Positions 31,458-39,099 of a DNA stretch of 64,000 nucleotides are shown here, piece by piece. Made by a program: the position numbers and the translations under genes. The number at the start of each line of letters is the position of its first letter. Position 1 is the stretch's first letter. The notes beneath the pieces are model-generated. The model worked only from the letters and a program-made list of their open reading frames with translations. It was not told the origin of the DNA and ran no database searches. The DNA comes from CAYVNU01 sp964453265 (GTDB lineage: Bacteria; Patescibacteriota; Doudnabacteria; UBA920), in contig CAYVNU010000002.1 in NCBI GenBank assembly GCA_964453265.1, forward strand, positions 1 to 64,000, in the 5' to 3' direction.

Positions 31458-32957
31458 TTATTTAATACTTTGTACAAAATTCTCAATCGTTTTTTTTAAT
31501 TTAGCTTCTGTACTTTCGCCTAATTCTTTAGTTGAGCGAATTTCTTCTAAAACATCTTTTCCTTGTACTTCCATAAACTTATGAAACTTTGCTTCGCTTT
31601 CGGCAATTTTTTCTACCGGGATTACGTTAAAGTAACCGTTGTTGACTGCGTACATAATAGTTACCTGTTTTTCTAAGGAAAGCGGACTGTACTGCGGTTG
31701 TTTTAGAATTTCGGTCATTCTGCGGCCAAGATCTAGGGTTTTTTGAGTTTCCGCATCCAAATCACTGCCAATAGAAGCAAAAGCTTCTAACTCTCTAAAC
31801 TGAGCTAATTGAAGTTTAAGTTTGCCCGCAACCTTTTTCATAGCTTTGGTTTGAGCGGCCGAGCCTACGCGGGACACAGAAAAACCTACGTTTAAAGCCG
31901 GGCGAATACCTTTGTAGAAAAGGTCGGTTTCAAGGAAAATTTGTCCGTCTGTAATAGAAATAACGTTGGTTGGGATGTAAGCGGAAATGTCTCCTGCTTG
32001 GGTTTCGATAATTGGTAAAGCAGTGAGTGAGCCGCCGCCAAAGTCCTTGTTAAGTTTTGCAGCGCGTTCTAACAAGCGAGAGTGTAAATAGAATACGTCG
32101 CCCGGATAAGCTTCGCGTCCCGGTGGGCGTCTTAACAAAAGTGATATTTCGCGGTAAGCCACAGCTTGCTTACTTAAATCATCATAAACAACTAAAACGT
32201 CCTTGCCCTGATCCATAAAGTATTCGCCCATAGCAGTTGCAGAGTAAGGAGCAATGTAAGAAAGCGCGGCAGGTTCTGAAGCAGAAGCAGAAACCACAAT
32301 GGTGTAATCCATAGCACCGTTTTCGGTAAGCGTGTTTACAATTTTTGCAATTTTACTTTCTTTTTGACCAACGGCCACATAAATACAAATCATGTTTTGG
32401 CCTTTTTGGTTTATAATGGTGTCTATTGCAACCGCAGTTTTACCGGTTTGACGGTCGCCAATTATAAGTTCACGTTGGCCGCGGCCAATTGGAATAAGCG
32501 CGTCTATGGCTTTTACGCCGGTTTGAACCGGTTCTTTAACGCCTTGACGGGTTATAACGCCCGGAGCAATTTTTTCTACCGGATAAAACGCCGCTTCTTT
32601 AATAGCACCTTTGCCGTCTTTAGGTTCGCCAAGTGCGCTAACAGTTCTACCAATTAAAGCTTCACCAACCGGAACAGACAAAACTTTACCTGTACTTCTA
32701 ACAGTATCGCCCACCTTAACAGCCTGCCACTCACCCAAAATAACGCTACCAATTAAGTTTTCTTCTAAGTTAAGCGCCACACCCATAATACCATTGCCGA
32801 AGTCTAACATTTCCATACTGCTAGCTTGGGTAAGTCCGCTAACGCGAGCAACGCCATCACCCACTTCTAAAACCGTGCCGACTTTTTCGACTTTAGCCTG
32901 AGGCTGAAAAGCTAGAATTTTTTCTTTGAGTTGTGATACTAAGTTTGTTGAAGCCAT
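31458..32957 (-). CDS. atpA: ATP synthase alpha subunit
   Basis: 499-residue non-catalytic nucleotide-binding subunit of F1. GDGVARVSGLTQ in the N-terminal barrel, Walker A GDRQTGKTAVAIDTI, IYVAVGQKESKIAKIV, VVYDDLSKQAVAYREISLLL and the alpha signature PAINVGFSVSRVGSAAQ-like segment (PALNVGFSVSRVGSAAQTKA). Length and motifs are normal. Confidence 0.97.
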   Translation of the reverse strand: MASTNLVSQLKEKILAFQPQAKVEKVGTVLEVGDGVARVSGLTQASSMEMLDFGNGIMGVALNLEENLIGSVILGEWQAVKVGDTVRSTGKVLSVPVGEALIGRTVSALGEPKDGKGAIKEAAFYPVEKIAPGVITRQGVKEPVQTGVKAIDALIPIGRGQRELIIGDRQTGKTAVAIDTIINQKGQNMICIYVAVGQKESKIAKIVNTLTENGAMDYTIVVSASASEPAALSYIAPYSATAMGEYFMDQGKDVLVVYDDLSKQAVAYREISLLLRRPPGREAYPGDVFYLHSRLLERAAKLNKDFGGGSLTALPIIETQAGDISAYIPTNVISITDGQIFLETDLFYKGIRPALNVGFSVSRVGSAAQTKAMKKVAGKLKLQLAQFRELEAFASIGSDLDAETQKTLDLGRRMTEILKQPQYSPLSLEKQVTIMYAVNNGYFNVIPVEKIAESEAKFHKFMEVQGKDVLEEIRSTKELGESTEAKLKKTIENFVQSIK

Positions 32958-32966
32958 AAAGTTAAA

Positions 32967-33188
32967 TTAAGATTTTTTTTGAAATTTATTATAAATCAGT
33001 TTACAGATAAAAATTATTAAAATTAATAGCGGGAAAGAGATAGTAAAAATTCCTAAAATGAAACTGCTTCCGCAAAAATCATCACAACCTTTTCCGCCTC
33101 TACTGTAACTATCTTCAACCCAAAATGCTAGTATAAGCAATATAATAGCAGCCGCATAAATCATTCCTGAATATTTCCAGAATTTCAT
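32967..33188 (-). CDS. Small two-helix membrane protein inside the atp operon
   Basis: 73 residues: helix one at about 8-24 (MIYAAAIILLILAFWV), a short loop with two cysteines (GCDDFCGSS), helix two at about 43-64. The basic ends (MKFWK, NKFQKKS) suggest both termini are cytoplasmic. It lies between atpH and atpA with gaps of 14 and 9 bases. No family recognised. Confidence 0.6.
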   Translation of the reverse strand: MKFWKYSGMIYAAAIILLILAFWVEDSYSRGGKGCDDFCGSSFILGIFTISFPLLILIIFICKLIYNKFQKKS

Positions 33189-33202
33189 TTTTGAGATTAA
33201 AA

Positions 33203-33595
33203 TTATACTTTTAAACTTTTGTTTAAATTCTCGAGTTGAGTTTTTACGCTCGCATCTATTAATGTGTCGTCTACCCTTACTACTACTCCGCCTATAATTC
33301 CGTCATCAACTTTCTTCTTTACTTCCACCTTAGTGCCGATTATTGAATTTAGCTGATTTACTAGCCCGGAATTTATTTCCATGTCGGCCGCAACTGTAAA
33401 TTCTGCCGTGCTTATACCTTTAGCTTTCATTTCGAGGCGCTTGTATTCTTCTTCTATTTCTGCGTGTTTACCTAAGTCCCCGTTTTGCGCCAAAATCTTA
33501 ACAAAATTGTCGAGCAAAATGTCGTAATCTTTAGGGTTAACCTGTTGCACGCTATCATACAAGGCTTGAGCGTATTGTGTTGTGGTAAACTTCAT
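33203..33595 (-). CDS. atpH: ATP synthase delta subunit (short)
   Basis: 130 residues, below the usual 175-180. YAQALYDSVQQVN at the start matches the OSCP/delta N-terminus and KVEVKKKVDDGIIGGVVVRVDDTLIDASV the C-terminal signature. The shortening is in the N-terminal helical domain. Position between atpF and atpA is the classical one. Confidence 0.88.
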   Translation of the reverse strand: MKFTTTQYAQALYDSVQQVNPKDYDILLDNFVKILAQNGDLGKHAEIEEEYKRLEMKAKGISTAEFTVAADMEINSGLVNQLNSIIGTKVEVKKKVDDGIIGGVVVRVDDTLIDASVKTQLENLNKSLKV

Positions 33596-33683
33596 AAATT
33601 AAGTAAAACTTCGTAATTAAATAAAATTAAGTAAAACTGAAATGCAGTAATTTTTATTTAATTTTAATTAATTTTGTTCAATT

Positions 33684-34250
33684 TTATTTAATGTCCTTTA
33701 GGCTTTCTTTAACTAACTCTGCATCTTTCTTCCCATCTAATTTCTGCTTTAAAATTTTCTCAGTTGCAGTTGTAACTAAATCTGCTGCATGTTCTTTGAC
33801 TTCCGTCATTGCTTTAGCTTGATTGCTGGAAATGGTTAAGTTTGCTTGCTCAATAATTTTTTCTTGAGCCTGTTTGGTTTCCAAAACCTTTGCTTGTTTA
33901 AAAGCCTGGCTTTCTTTGTCAGCTTTTTCCATCATTTCAGAAATTTCAACTCTGGTTTTGGAGATTTCCTCGTTTTTCCATTTATCAAACTCAGTTTTTT
34001 GTACTTCTATATCTTGCGCGTCTTTTAAAGCTTTTTCTATTTTTTCAGAACGTTCTGAAAGTTTTTTCGATATTGGGACAAAAACATATCTTCGTAGTAT
34101 GTACAAAATAATTGAAAAATTTACCAATTGCGCTAAAAACAGTTTCCAATTAAGGCCTAGTGTACCAATTATTCCGGCTTGTTTTTCTGCACCAGCAGCT
34201 TCTTCTGCGGCCTGAGCCACTTGTATAAATAAATTGAAATCAAAATTCAT
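33684..34250 (-). CDS. atpF: ATP synthase b subunit
   Basis: 188-residue peripheral stalk subunit. A short Ala-rich leader is followed by a single membrane helix (about 33-52, LAQLVNFSIILYILRRYVFV), then PISKKLSERSEKIEKALKDA and a long charged coiled coil. Slightly longer than usual because of the N-terminal extension (MNFDFNLFIQVAQAAEEAAG), which could be a signal-like segment. Only one b-type gene is present. Confidence 0.9.
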   Translation of the reverse strand: MNFDFNLFIQVAQAAEEAAGAEKQAGIIGTLGLNWKLFLAQLVNFSIILYILRRYVFVPISKKLSERSEKIEKALKDAQDIEVQKTEFDKWKNEEISKTRVEISEMMEKADKESQAFKQAKVLETKQAQEKIIEQANLTISSNQAKAMTEVKEHAADLVTTATEKILKQKLDGKKDAELVKESLKDIK

Positions 34251-34359
34251 AAGATATTCGTTAATTTAGAGTAAGACCAACAGCGGTCTTCCCCGTTTTT
34301 TTGCTTAAGGCAAAAAGAGGGGGTTAAGAGGAATTGTGACAAAATTCGCAAATCTTCCT

Positions 34360-34392
34360 AACCCTCTCTTAAAAATTAATTAAGAGAGGGTT
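34360..34392. other. Strong hairpin between atpE and atpF
   Basis: AACCCTCTCTTAA (34360-34372) and TTAAGAGAGGGTT (34380-34392): a perfect 13-base stem six bases after the atpE stop. There is no T-run on the operon (minus) strand, so it is not a simple terminator there. It may protect atpE mRNA and raise c-subunit synthesis, or be a repeat insertion. Confidence 0.6.
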
Positions 34393-34398
34393 TTGTTT

Positions 34399-34617
34399 TT
34401 AAAGAGTGAAAGATACAACTAAAGCGTAAATAGCAATAGCTTCAGCAAAAGCCAAAGACAAAAGCATTGGAACGAATAGTTTTTCGGCAGATTCTGGGTT
34501 TCTGCCAATACTTTCCATAGCTTTGCTAGCTGTTTTGCCAATTGCATAGGCTGGCAACATGCCGCCTAATGCAATAGCGCTTGCTTTACCGATAATTCTA
34601 ATTACTTCTGCTTCCAT
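34399..34617 (-). CDS. atpE: ATP synthase c subunit
   Basis: 72 residues from MEAEVIRIIG; the start is supported by AAAGGAAA just upstream, which lies inside a longer reading (MPKGNF). Two helices joined by the polar loop ESIGRNPES, where RNP replaces the usual RQP. The ion-binding carboxylate is Glu59 in LAFAEAIAIYALVV. No Gln in helix one and no Ser/Thr after Glu59, which argues against the classic sodium site. PAYAIG replaces the common GIGQG-type run in helix one. Confidence 0.93.
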   Translation of the reverse strand: MEAEVIRIIGKASAIALGGMLPAYAIGKTASKAMESIGRNPESAEKLFVPMLLSLAFAEAIAIYALVVSFTL

Positions 34618-34703
34618 AAAATTTCCTTTTGGCAAATTAGCTTTGACTTTTAAAATTGTTGTTTAACGTCCGCTAAAAATGCCTTAATAATAATTAATTT
34701 AAA

Positions 34704-35531
34704 TTAATGTCCTTCTGCGTGATGAATTTCAGCCGTAGCCATATTCAGATAGACCAAAGTTAGCATAGAAAATACAACCGCTTGAATCAAACCTACAATA
34801 ATTTCCAAACCCATAAACGGCAAGGGCAAGAAAATTGCCAGCATAGAAGCTAAAACCGTAAGCAAAACTTCGCCAGCAAAAATATTTCCGTAAAGTCTTA
34901 GGGAAAGTGAAACCATTTTAGCAACTTCAGAAAATATTTCAATCAGACCCACAAAAAATTCAATAACAGCAACTAAAATTTTCACAGGATTAAAGGAGAT
35001 AATTGCTTTAAACAAGTCGCCAAGTTTTATAAATTTATTTGCGTATTTAAAAAATCCTATCGCTGCGATTCCCAGTAAATGCGAGCCCATAACCGCAATA
35101 ACGGCCATTGAAAGAGTCATATTTAAGTCTGTATTTGCCGGCCTAAGTAATGGAATAAGTTCAACGCTGCCGTGATGCAGGTTCCAAATTCCAATCGAAC
35201 CGGTTCCCGGCATAAGCCCCATCCAGTTAGAAACAACTATAAATAAGAAAAATGTGCCTACAATTGGAAGAAACCTATAACTTTTTTTTCTATCTCCGGT
35301 AACTTGGTCAAAATAGCCTAGTATAAATTCAATTAAACCTTCAGCAAAATTTAAAACCCCTTTTGGCGCGTTTGTGGTTGAGTAATATTTTTTTATACCT
35401 CTGTTTACAAAAAAAGCAAAAATAGCAAAGCCAACTAATGCTAACGTTGAATTAATGTAAGAATTGGTTATAGGAAAACCTGAAACATAAAACATGGTTT
35501 CCGCTGCGAGTGGTGGTAAAACTAGCATCAT
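34704..35531 (-). CDS. atpB: ATP synthase a subunit
   Basis: 275-residue membrane subunit forming the proton half-channels. Five to six helices. The essential Arg lies in MVSLSLRLYGNIFAGEVLL, the family signature, and the last helix region QAVVFSMLTLVYLNMATAEIHHAEGH carries the usual Gln/Glu/His residues. TTG-type extension upstream is not needed. Its start overlaps the stop of the upstream gene by 4 bases. Confidence 0.95.
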   Translation of the reverse strand: MMLVLPPLAAETMFYVSGFPITNSYINSTLALVGFAIFAFFVNRGIKKYYSTTNAPKGVLNFAEGLIEFILGYFDQVTGDRKKSYRFLPIVGTFFLFIVVSNWMGLMPGTGSIGIWNLHHGSVELIPLLRPANTDLNMTLSMAVIAVMGSHLLGIAAIGFFKYANKFIKLGDLFKAIISFNPVKILVAVIEFFVGLIEIFSEVAKMVSLSLRLYGNIFAGEVLLTVLASMLAIFLPLPFMGLEIIVGLIQAVVFSMLTLVYLNMATAEIHHAEGH

Positions 35532-35860
35532 TTGGTGAGTTCCTTAAATTTCTTAATTTGCTTGTAAATCCCAATTGAACTTGTAGTAATTGCTAAAATT
35601 ATGGCGATTAATATAAAGTATTTTTGCGAGTATTTATTGTCCAGCCATTTGCCCAAATAAGTAAAAACAATCAACGGTACGGCAATAATTAGCCCAAAAT
35701 CTGTGGCTATACTGAACATTGACATGGCATTTAGCAAACTTTTACTTTTCGGCTCAAGTTTGCTTACTTTTTGAGCTTCTGCCAATTCTTTTTGCTCTTT
35801 TTTCAATTGTTCAATGCTTATTCGGCCGGGCACGACATAGTTTTTTTCATCTTTTTCCAT
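35528..35860 (-). CDS. AtpZ/AtpI-like ATP synthase assembly protein
   Basis: 110 residues. A charged N-terminal half precedes two membrane helices (about 50-68 and 84-100) joined by YLGKWLDNKYSQKYF, the AtpZ/AtpI pattern (GxxLD in the loop). First gene of the operon, 4-base overlap with atpB, with a promoter 32 bases upstream. The family helps c-ring assembly or Mg2+ transport. Confidence 0.8.
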   Translation of the reverse strand: MEKDEKNYVVPGRISIEQLKKEQKELAEAQKVSKLEPKSKSLLNAMSMFSIATDFGLIIAVPLIVFTYLGKWLDNKYSQKYFILIAIILAITTSSIGIYKQIKKFKELTK

Positions 35861-35891
35861 AATTTTATATTACCTGCAAAAAACTACCTTA

Positions 35892-35921
35892 AATATAACG
35901 GATTTTCAATTTTTATGTCAA
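35892..35921 (-). promoter_or_regulatory. Promoter of the atp operon
   Basis: On the minus strand TTGACA (35916-35921), 18-base spacer, TATATT (35892-35897; 5 of 6 matches). It lies 32 bases before the first gene's ATG. Confidence 0.75.
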
Positions 35922-35942
35922 GACTCATAGAGGTTGACACTT

Positions 35943-36548
35943 TTACCAATTTGTTGTAGGACCAAAAGCTGGCAGTTTGGTTTCTTTTAAACTTGGCTTA
36001 AAGAGAGCGTTTTTTAAATACTCATAGTTTTGCTTATGAATTCTGGCCAATAAAACATCTATCATAAGCGGGCCGAAAAAACAGCGGGGATGATCTGAAA
36101 GCTTTAAAAATTCATCAAAAGTTTTATATCCGACCTGAATTTTTTCGCCCGGATCAAGTTTTTGCTCATAAACTTTACTACAATCGTACGCAATAAAAAA
36201 GTATACTTTTTGCAAAACTTTTCCACTTGGCTTGTAAGTTTTCCAAAGTTTAATTTTTTTTGGCACTAAACCGGTTTCTTCTTTAAGTTCCCTCAGAGCG
36301 GCTTGTTTTGGACTTTCCCCTACTTTATCCATGCGCCCGCTTGGTAAATCGTAGTACCAATTTAACCCTGGTTGCTTTTGTTTTAAAATGACAATTTTCT
36401 TGCCTACGGTCGGCACAATTACTACTGTGTTTTCTCTAACAACTTTTTCAAAAGTTGCCGTACTGCCGTCAAACATTTTTTGTGGCCATTGAAAAACATC
36501 AAAAATTATTCCTTCAAATACTTTTTTTGCGTTTTTTGGTAGGTTCAT
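35943..36548 (-). CDS. NUDIX hydrolase, ADP-ribose pyrophosphatase-like
   Basis: 201 residues. The Nudix box is SGRMDKVGESPKQAALRELK followed by EETGLVPKK, all catalytic Glu present. Preceding LKQKQPGLNWYYDLPSG is the layout of ADP-sugar pyrophosphatases (NudF-like), in which a Pro/Leu 15-16 residues after the box sets specificity. Single gene between the tRNA nest and the atp promoter. Confidence 0.85.
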   Translation of the reverse strand: MNLPKNAKKVFEGIIFDVFQWPQKMFDGSTATFEKVVRENTVVIVPTVGKKIVILKQKQPGLNWYYDLPSGRMDKVGESPKQAALRELKEETGLVPKKIKLWKTYKPSGKVLQKVYFFIAYDCSKVYEQKLDPGEKIQVGYKTFDEFLKLSDHPRCFFGPLMIDVLLARIHKQNYEYLKNALFKPSLKETKLPAFGPTTNW

Positions 36549-36702
36549 AAAAAATGTTTAGTTTGTAATTTATTCAGTATGACCCAGTACAAGAAATCTG
36601 ATATACATATCGTCTTCGGTACGGGGCAGGCCTATGGTTTATTTACCCCGTCACTTATGGAGCCAAAAGTGGGACTTGAACCCACAACCTGCGGTTTATA
36701 TA

Positions 36703-36809
36703 CCCCTCACCATTTGGAGCCGACGATCGGAATCGAACCGATAACCTATGGTTTACGATACCATTGCTCTACCAATTGAGCTACATCGGCAAGACCAAAT
36801 GGTGAGGGG
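36703..36809. repeat. Inner inverted repeat around tRNA-Thr
   Basis: CCCCTCACCATTTGG (36703-36717) and CCAAATGGTGAGGGG (36795-36809): perfect 15-base arms. The left arm (plus) includes the CCA end of tRNA-Thr, so leader and trailer of the tRNA are complementary. Confidence 0.92.
36715..36790 (-). tRNA. tRNA-Thr (CGT)
   Basis: 76 bases: acceptor GCCGATG/CGTCGGC (one G-U), D arm GCTCAATTGGTAGAGC, anticodon stem ATGGT/ACCAT with loop ATCGTAA, T arm ATCGG-TTCGATT-CCGAT, discriminator U, encoded CCA. All arms intact, so probably functional although nested inside another tRNA. Confidence 0.9.
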
Positions 36810-36886
36810 CGGGCCGCTGCTCTACCAATTGAGCTATTTTGGCCAAGTCATAAGTGACGGGGCGATACCATTGCTCTACCAGATGA

Positions 36887-36901
36887 TCCGCCAATGGCGG
36901 A
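36887..36901. repeat. TCCGCC palindrome in a tRNA-like sequence
   Basis: TCCGCCAATGGCGGA, a near-perfect palindrome of the TCCGCC...GGCGGA family, lies just before the D-arm remnant of the outer tRNA-Thr-like sequence. Confidence 0.8.
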
Positions 36902-36923
36902 CGGCATCACTAAGTACCGATTT

Positions 36924-37066
36924 TGTATTTCGAAGTCATTGCGGGCGGGTGATATTTACCCCGTACCGTCCCGATTTATCGGGACTGATGCGGGGCCATT
37001 GCTCTACCCCGTCTTTCGCGAAAGGCGGGGTCTACCATCCGCCAGCTGGCGGAGAGCTAAGCCGGC
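36924..37066 (-). pseudogene. tRNA remnant interrupted by three palindromes
   Basis: Reading minus: GCCGGCTTAGCTC, palindrome TCCGCCAGCTGGCGGA (37038-37053), TGGTAGA, palindrome of 24 bases (37007-37030) flanked by TCTA on both sides, TAGAGCAATGG, then a hairpin element (36959-36995) bounded by CCCCG/CGGGG. The tRNA pieces fit acceptor, D arm and start of the anticodon arm of a Thr-like tRNA; the 3' half is degraded. Its first bases overlap the murI stop. Confidence 0.65.
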
Positions 37067-37896
37067 GAGCTTAACTTTACTAATTTCAGTCTTAATTTTT
37101 TGCCAAACAGTCTAGCTGATACATCAGTAAAATTTTTATTTATTGCTGTTACTAAAAATTCACGTTTAGATAGTTTTGTTAACTTTTTTTCTATCTCCGG
37201 ATGCCGTTTTAAATAATCAGCAAGCTTATTTGGAATAATTTCGTCTTGTGAAATTACCACCACTCCCCTACCCACTACTTTCCTACTCATCTGTTTTAGT
37301 ATTGGGTAATGAGTACAACCTAAAATTAGCGCTTCAATTTTAAATTTTTGTAGCATATTTAAATATAATTCTAGGGCTTTTTTTGCTTGTTGTAAAGAAT
37401 TTGCTTCAATTAACGGTACTAATTTGGGCGTGGCAAGTTCAAAAATTTTTGCTTTTTTGTCAATTTTAGAAAGCTCTTTTTTGTAAATATGCGAATTAAT
37501 AGTAGCAGAGGTTCCAATCACACCAATTCGTTTACCTTTGCCACTATCAGCAATTTCCAAAGTCGGTACTACCACACCTAAAATGCGTCGGCCGGGATAA
37601 GCTTTAGGTAAATACTGCCTCTGCAGTTTTCTTAAAGCAAGCGCAGAAGAAGTATTGCAGGCAACAATTACTAATTGGCAATTTTGCTTAAATAAAAAAT
37701 CAACAGCGTTTTTTGTGTATTTATAAATTTGACTAGCCGACTTTTCGCCGTAGGGCAAATTTTTTGTATCTCCCAAATAAATATAGTCGTAGGCGGAAAC
37801 GTCTTTTCCGCCGGAGACTGATTCTCCTCCAGCGGAAAAAATTGATCTTGCTATAATCAACCCTCCCAAACCTGAGTCAAAAATTCCAATTTTCAT
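37057..37896 (-). CDS. murI: Glutamate racemase
   Basis: 279 residues; makes D-glutamate for peptidoglycan. GIFDSGLGGLIIARSI at the start, YLGDTKNLPYGEKS, first catalytic Cys in LVIVACNTSSALALRKL, second in EALILGCTHYPILKQM. All active-site motifs present. The final codons (SSPA and TAG) overlap the 5' end of a tRNA remnant, so the native C-terminus may have been altered by repeat insertion. Confidence 0.95.
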   Translation of the reverse strand: MKIGIFDSGLGGLIIARSIFSAGGESVSGGKDVSAYDYIYLGDTKNLPYGEKSASQIYKYTKNAVDFLFKQNCQLVIVACNTSSALALRKLQRQYLPKAYPGRRILGVVVPTLEIADSGKGKRIGVIGTSATINSHIYKKELSKIDKKAKIFELATPKLVPLIEANSLQQAKKALELYLNMLQKFKIEALILGCTHYPILKQMSRKVVGRGVVVISQDEIIPNKLADYLKRHPEIEKKLTKLSKREFLVTAINKNFTDVSARLFGKKLRLKLVKLSSPA

Positions 37897-37899
37897 GTT

Positions 37900-38724
37900 T
37901 TATAAAGTAATATATTGTTTAGCTGCTATTTCGGACTTTTGTTTTTTTAACCATTCTTCAAAACCATAGGTTTTTAAATATATTTGCCTTAGATGTTTTG
38001 TATTATTATCCCCGGCTATATTCTTATCTAGTAAAAACAAATGAACTCCTAAATTACTGGGAATTATTTTGTAATCCCCGGGCTTTAAATTTAGAATTGG
38101 TTCCCTCAATTCAGGTAAAAGGATAGGTACTTCCACGAAACCCAAATCTCCTCCAAAATTTTTGCTAGGTTCATCTAAACTATAATCACTCGCTAATTTT
38201 GCAAAGTCTTCATTTAAAGAAAGCCGATTTTTTAGACTTTCCAATAACGCATATTCTTTTTGATTCAAACTAGGCTGGGAGTTATACCAAATTTGAAGCT
38301 TGTATTCATAATAAAAATTTAAAATTACCTCCGGACTTACATCGCTGTTTGTTAAAGAAGCTTGTTTAATATAGTTACTAAATTCCAAAGCGTCTTTCTT
38401 ATTAATTTGTATTTTAAGTTTGTTCGCAACCGCGATAGTTTTTTGATTTTCTAAATATAAATTGAAAATTTCTTGGTAATTAATGCTTTTATTGACGTCG
38501 GTGTTTGTTTTATACAACTCGTAAAATTTCCAATAATCTTTAAACATTAACGGCTTGCCTTCTAGAGAAGATAAAATAAAGGGGCCAGATTTTAAAATAT
38601 TAATTTTGGCAGTTGTCAGACCTCCTCTTGCAAGCCAAAAAATGCCAGTTGCGACAAAAACTGTAAAAGAAATAACGACTGTTAAGGCTATTAAAAACTT
38701 GGAACTTTTAACTTTTGTTTGCAT
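37900..38724 (-). CDS. Parvulin-type (PpiC) peptidyl-prolyl isomerase, membrane-anchored
   Basis: 274 residues. N-terminal membrane helix (about 11-32), a SurA/PrsA-like helical region, then a parvulin domain (about 185-250): FAKLASDYSLDEPSKNFGGD, LGFVEVPILLPELREPILNL, GVHLFLLD. Probably an extracytoplasmic folding factor. It starts 3 bases before murI on the same strand. Confidence 0.82.
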   Translation of the reverse strand: MQTKVKSSKFLIALTVVISFTVFVATGIFWLARGGLTTAKINILKSGPFILSSLEGKPLMFKDYWKFYELYKTNTDVNKSINYQEIFNLYLENQKTIAVANKLKIQINKKDALEFSNYIKQASLTNSDVSPEVILNFYYEYKLQIWYNSQPSLNQKEYALLESLKNRLSLNEDFAKLASDYSLDEPSKNFGGDLGFVEVPILLPELREPILNLKPGDYKIIPSNLGVHLFLLDKNIAGDNNTKHLRQIYLKTYGFEEWLKKQKSEIAAKQYITL

Positions 38725-38730
38725 GATAAT

Positions 38731-39099
38731 TTATTTAGATCCAAAAAAATAAGCCAACCATTTTTGAGGATTGCTTTTTTCTTGTGCGTTCCCGGAGGAA
38801 TCCTTAGTCTGAGCTGAACTTTCCGAGAAACTGAATATTTGCTCGTCCGGCTTTTTTAAGTTTAATTGTTCTCTTGCTAACCTCTCTTTAAATCCTGCTG
38901 AATTTAAATAGGTTAATGATTGTTTAAGTTGTTCATTTTTTTCAGTCAACTCTTTTATTTGACCGGTAATTTTATTCTTTTCATTTTCAATTTTTTTTTG
39001 GCTTTTGTACTGTAAGTATTCTTGTCTCGCGAAAAATATAGCAGATGAAAATAAAATGATTAAAATAATTTTAGAACTCGTGCCCTTAAGTAACTTCAT
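38731..39099 (-). CDS. FtsB/DivIC-like septum formation initiator
   Basis: 122 residues from MKLLKGTSSKIILI; the ATG overlaps the stop of the upstream gene (ATGA), supporting this start over a longer reading. One membrane helix (about 9-26), a coiled coil (about 30-70, KKIENEKNKITGQIKELTEK) and FKERLAREQLNLKKPDEQIF, the FtsB-type ending. Would link FtsQ and FtsL in the divisome. Confidence 0.75.
   Translation of the reverse strand: MKLLKGTSSKIILIILFSSAIFFARQEYLQYKSQKKIENEKNKITGQIKELTEKNEQLKQSLTYLNSAGFKERLAREQLNLKKPDEQIFSFSESSAQTKDSSGNAQEKSNPQKWLAYFFGSK

Larger units (their letters stand above)
36658..36843 (-). pseudogene. tRNA split in its anticodon loop by tRNA-Thr
   Basis: 5' half (36843 down to 36810): GCCAAAA acceptor, TAGCTCAATTGGTAGAGC, anticodon strand GCGG. 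3' half (36702 down to 36658): anticodon strand CCGC, AGGTT, T arm GTGGG-TTCAAGT-CCCAC, acceptor TTTTGGC, T and CCA. Acceptor pairs perfectly between halves, so they are one gene. The anticodon itself is lost or split, so identity is unknown. If the insert were removed as an intron the tRNA could work; otherwise it is dead. Confidence 0.7.
36646..36862. repeat. Outer inverted repeat of the tRNA nest
   Basis: CCCCGTCACTTATG (36646-36659) and CATAAGTGACGGGG (36849-36862): perfect 14-base arms. The left arm shares two bases with the CCA end of the split tRNA. Confidence 0.9.
36604..36886 (-). pseudogene. Outer tRNA-Thr-like sequence split by the nested insert
   Basis: The 5' part (plus 36863-36886) reads CATCTGGTAGAGCAATGGTATCG on minus and the 3' part (36604-36645) begins TAAATAAACCATAGG. 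Together they repeat the anticodon arm of the intact tRNA-Thr inside. The acceptor and T arms have degenerated (GCCTGCCCCGTACCGAAGAC). Split in the anticodon loop by inverted repeats plus two nested tRNAs. Confidence 0.6.

Noticed and set aside
34360..34392. Terminator between atpE and atpF
   Set aside because: No T-run follows on the operon strand, and ending transcription here would uncouple essential subunits.
36604..36862. Group I intron in a tRNA anticodon loop
   Set aside because: The insert is only inverted repeats plus another tRNA; there is no room for a group I core and no P7/guanosine-site sequence is visible.
36646..36862. CRISPR-like repeat array
   Set aside because: Repeats are inverted pairs of different sequence around tRNAs, not regularly spaced direct repeats; no cas genes in the window.
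36579..37115. Several short plus-strand open frames across the tRNA nest
   Set aside because: They run through tRNA genes, palindromes and inverted repeats and have no protein-like composition; they exist because GC-rich tRNA DNA lacks stops.
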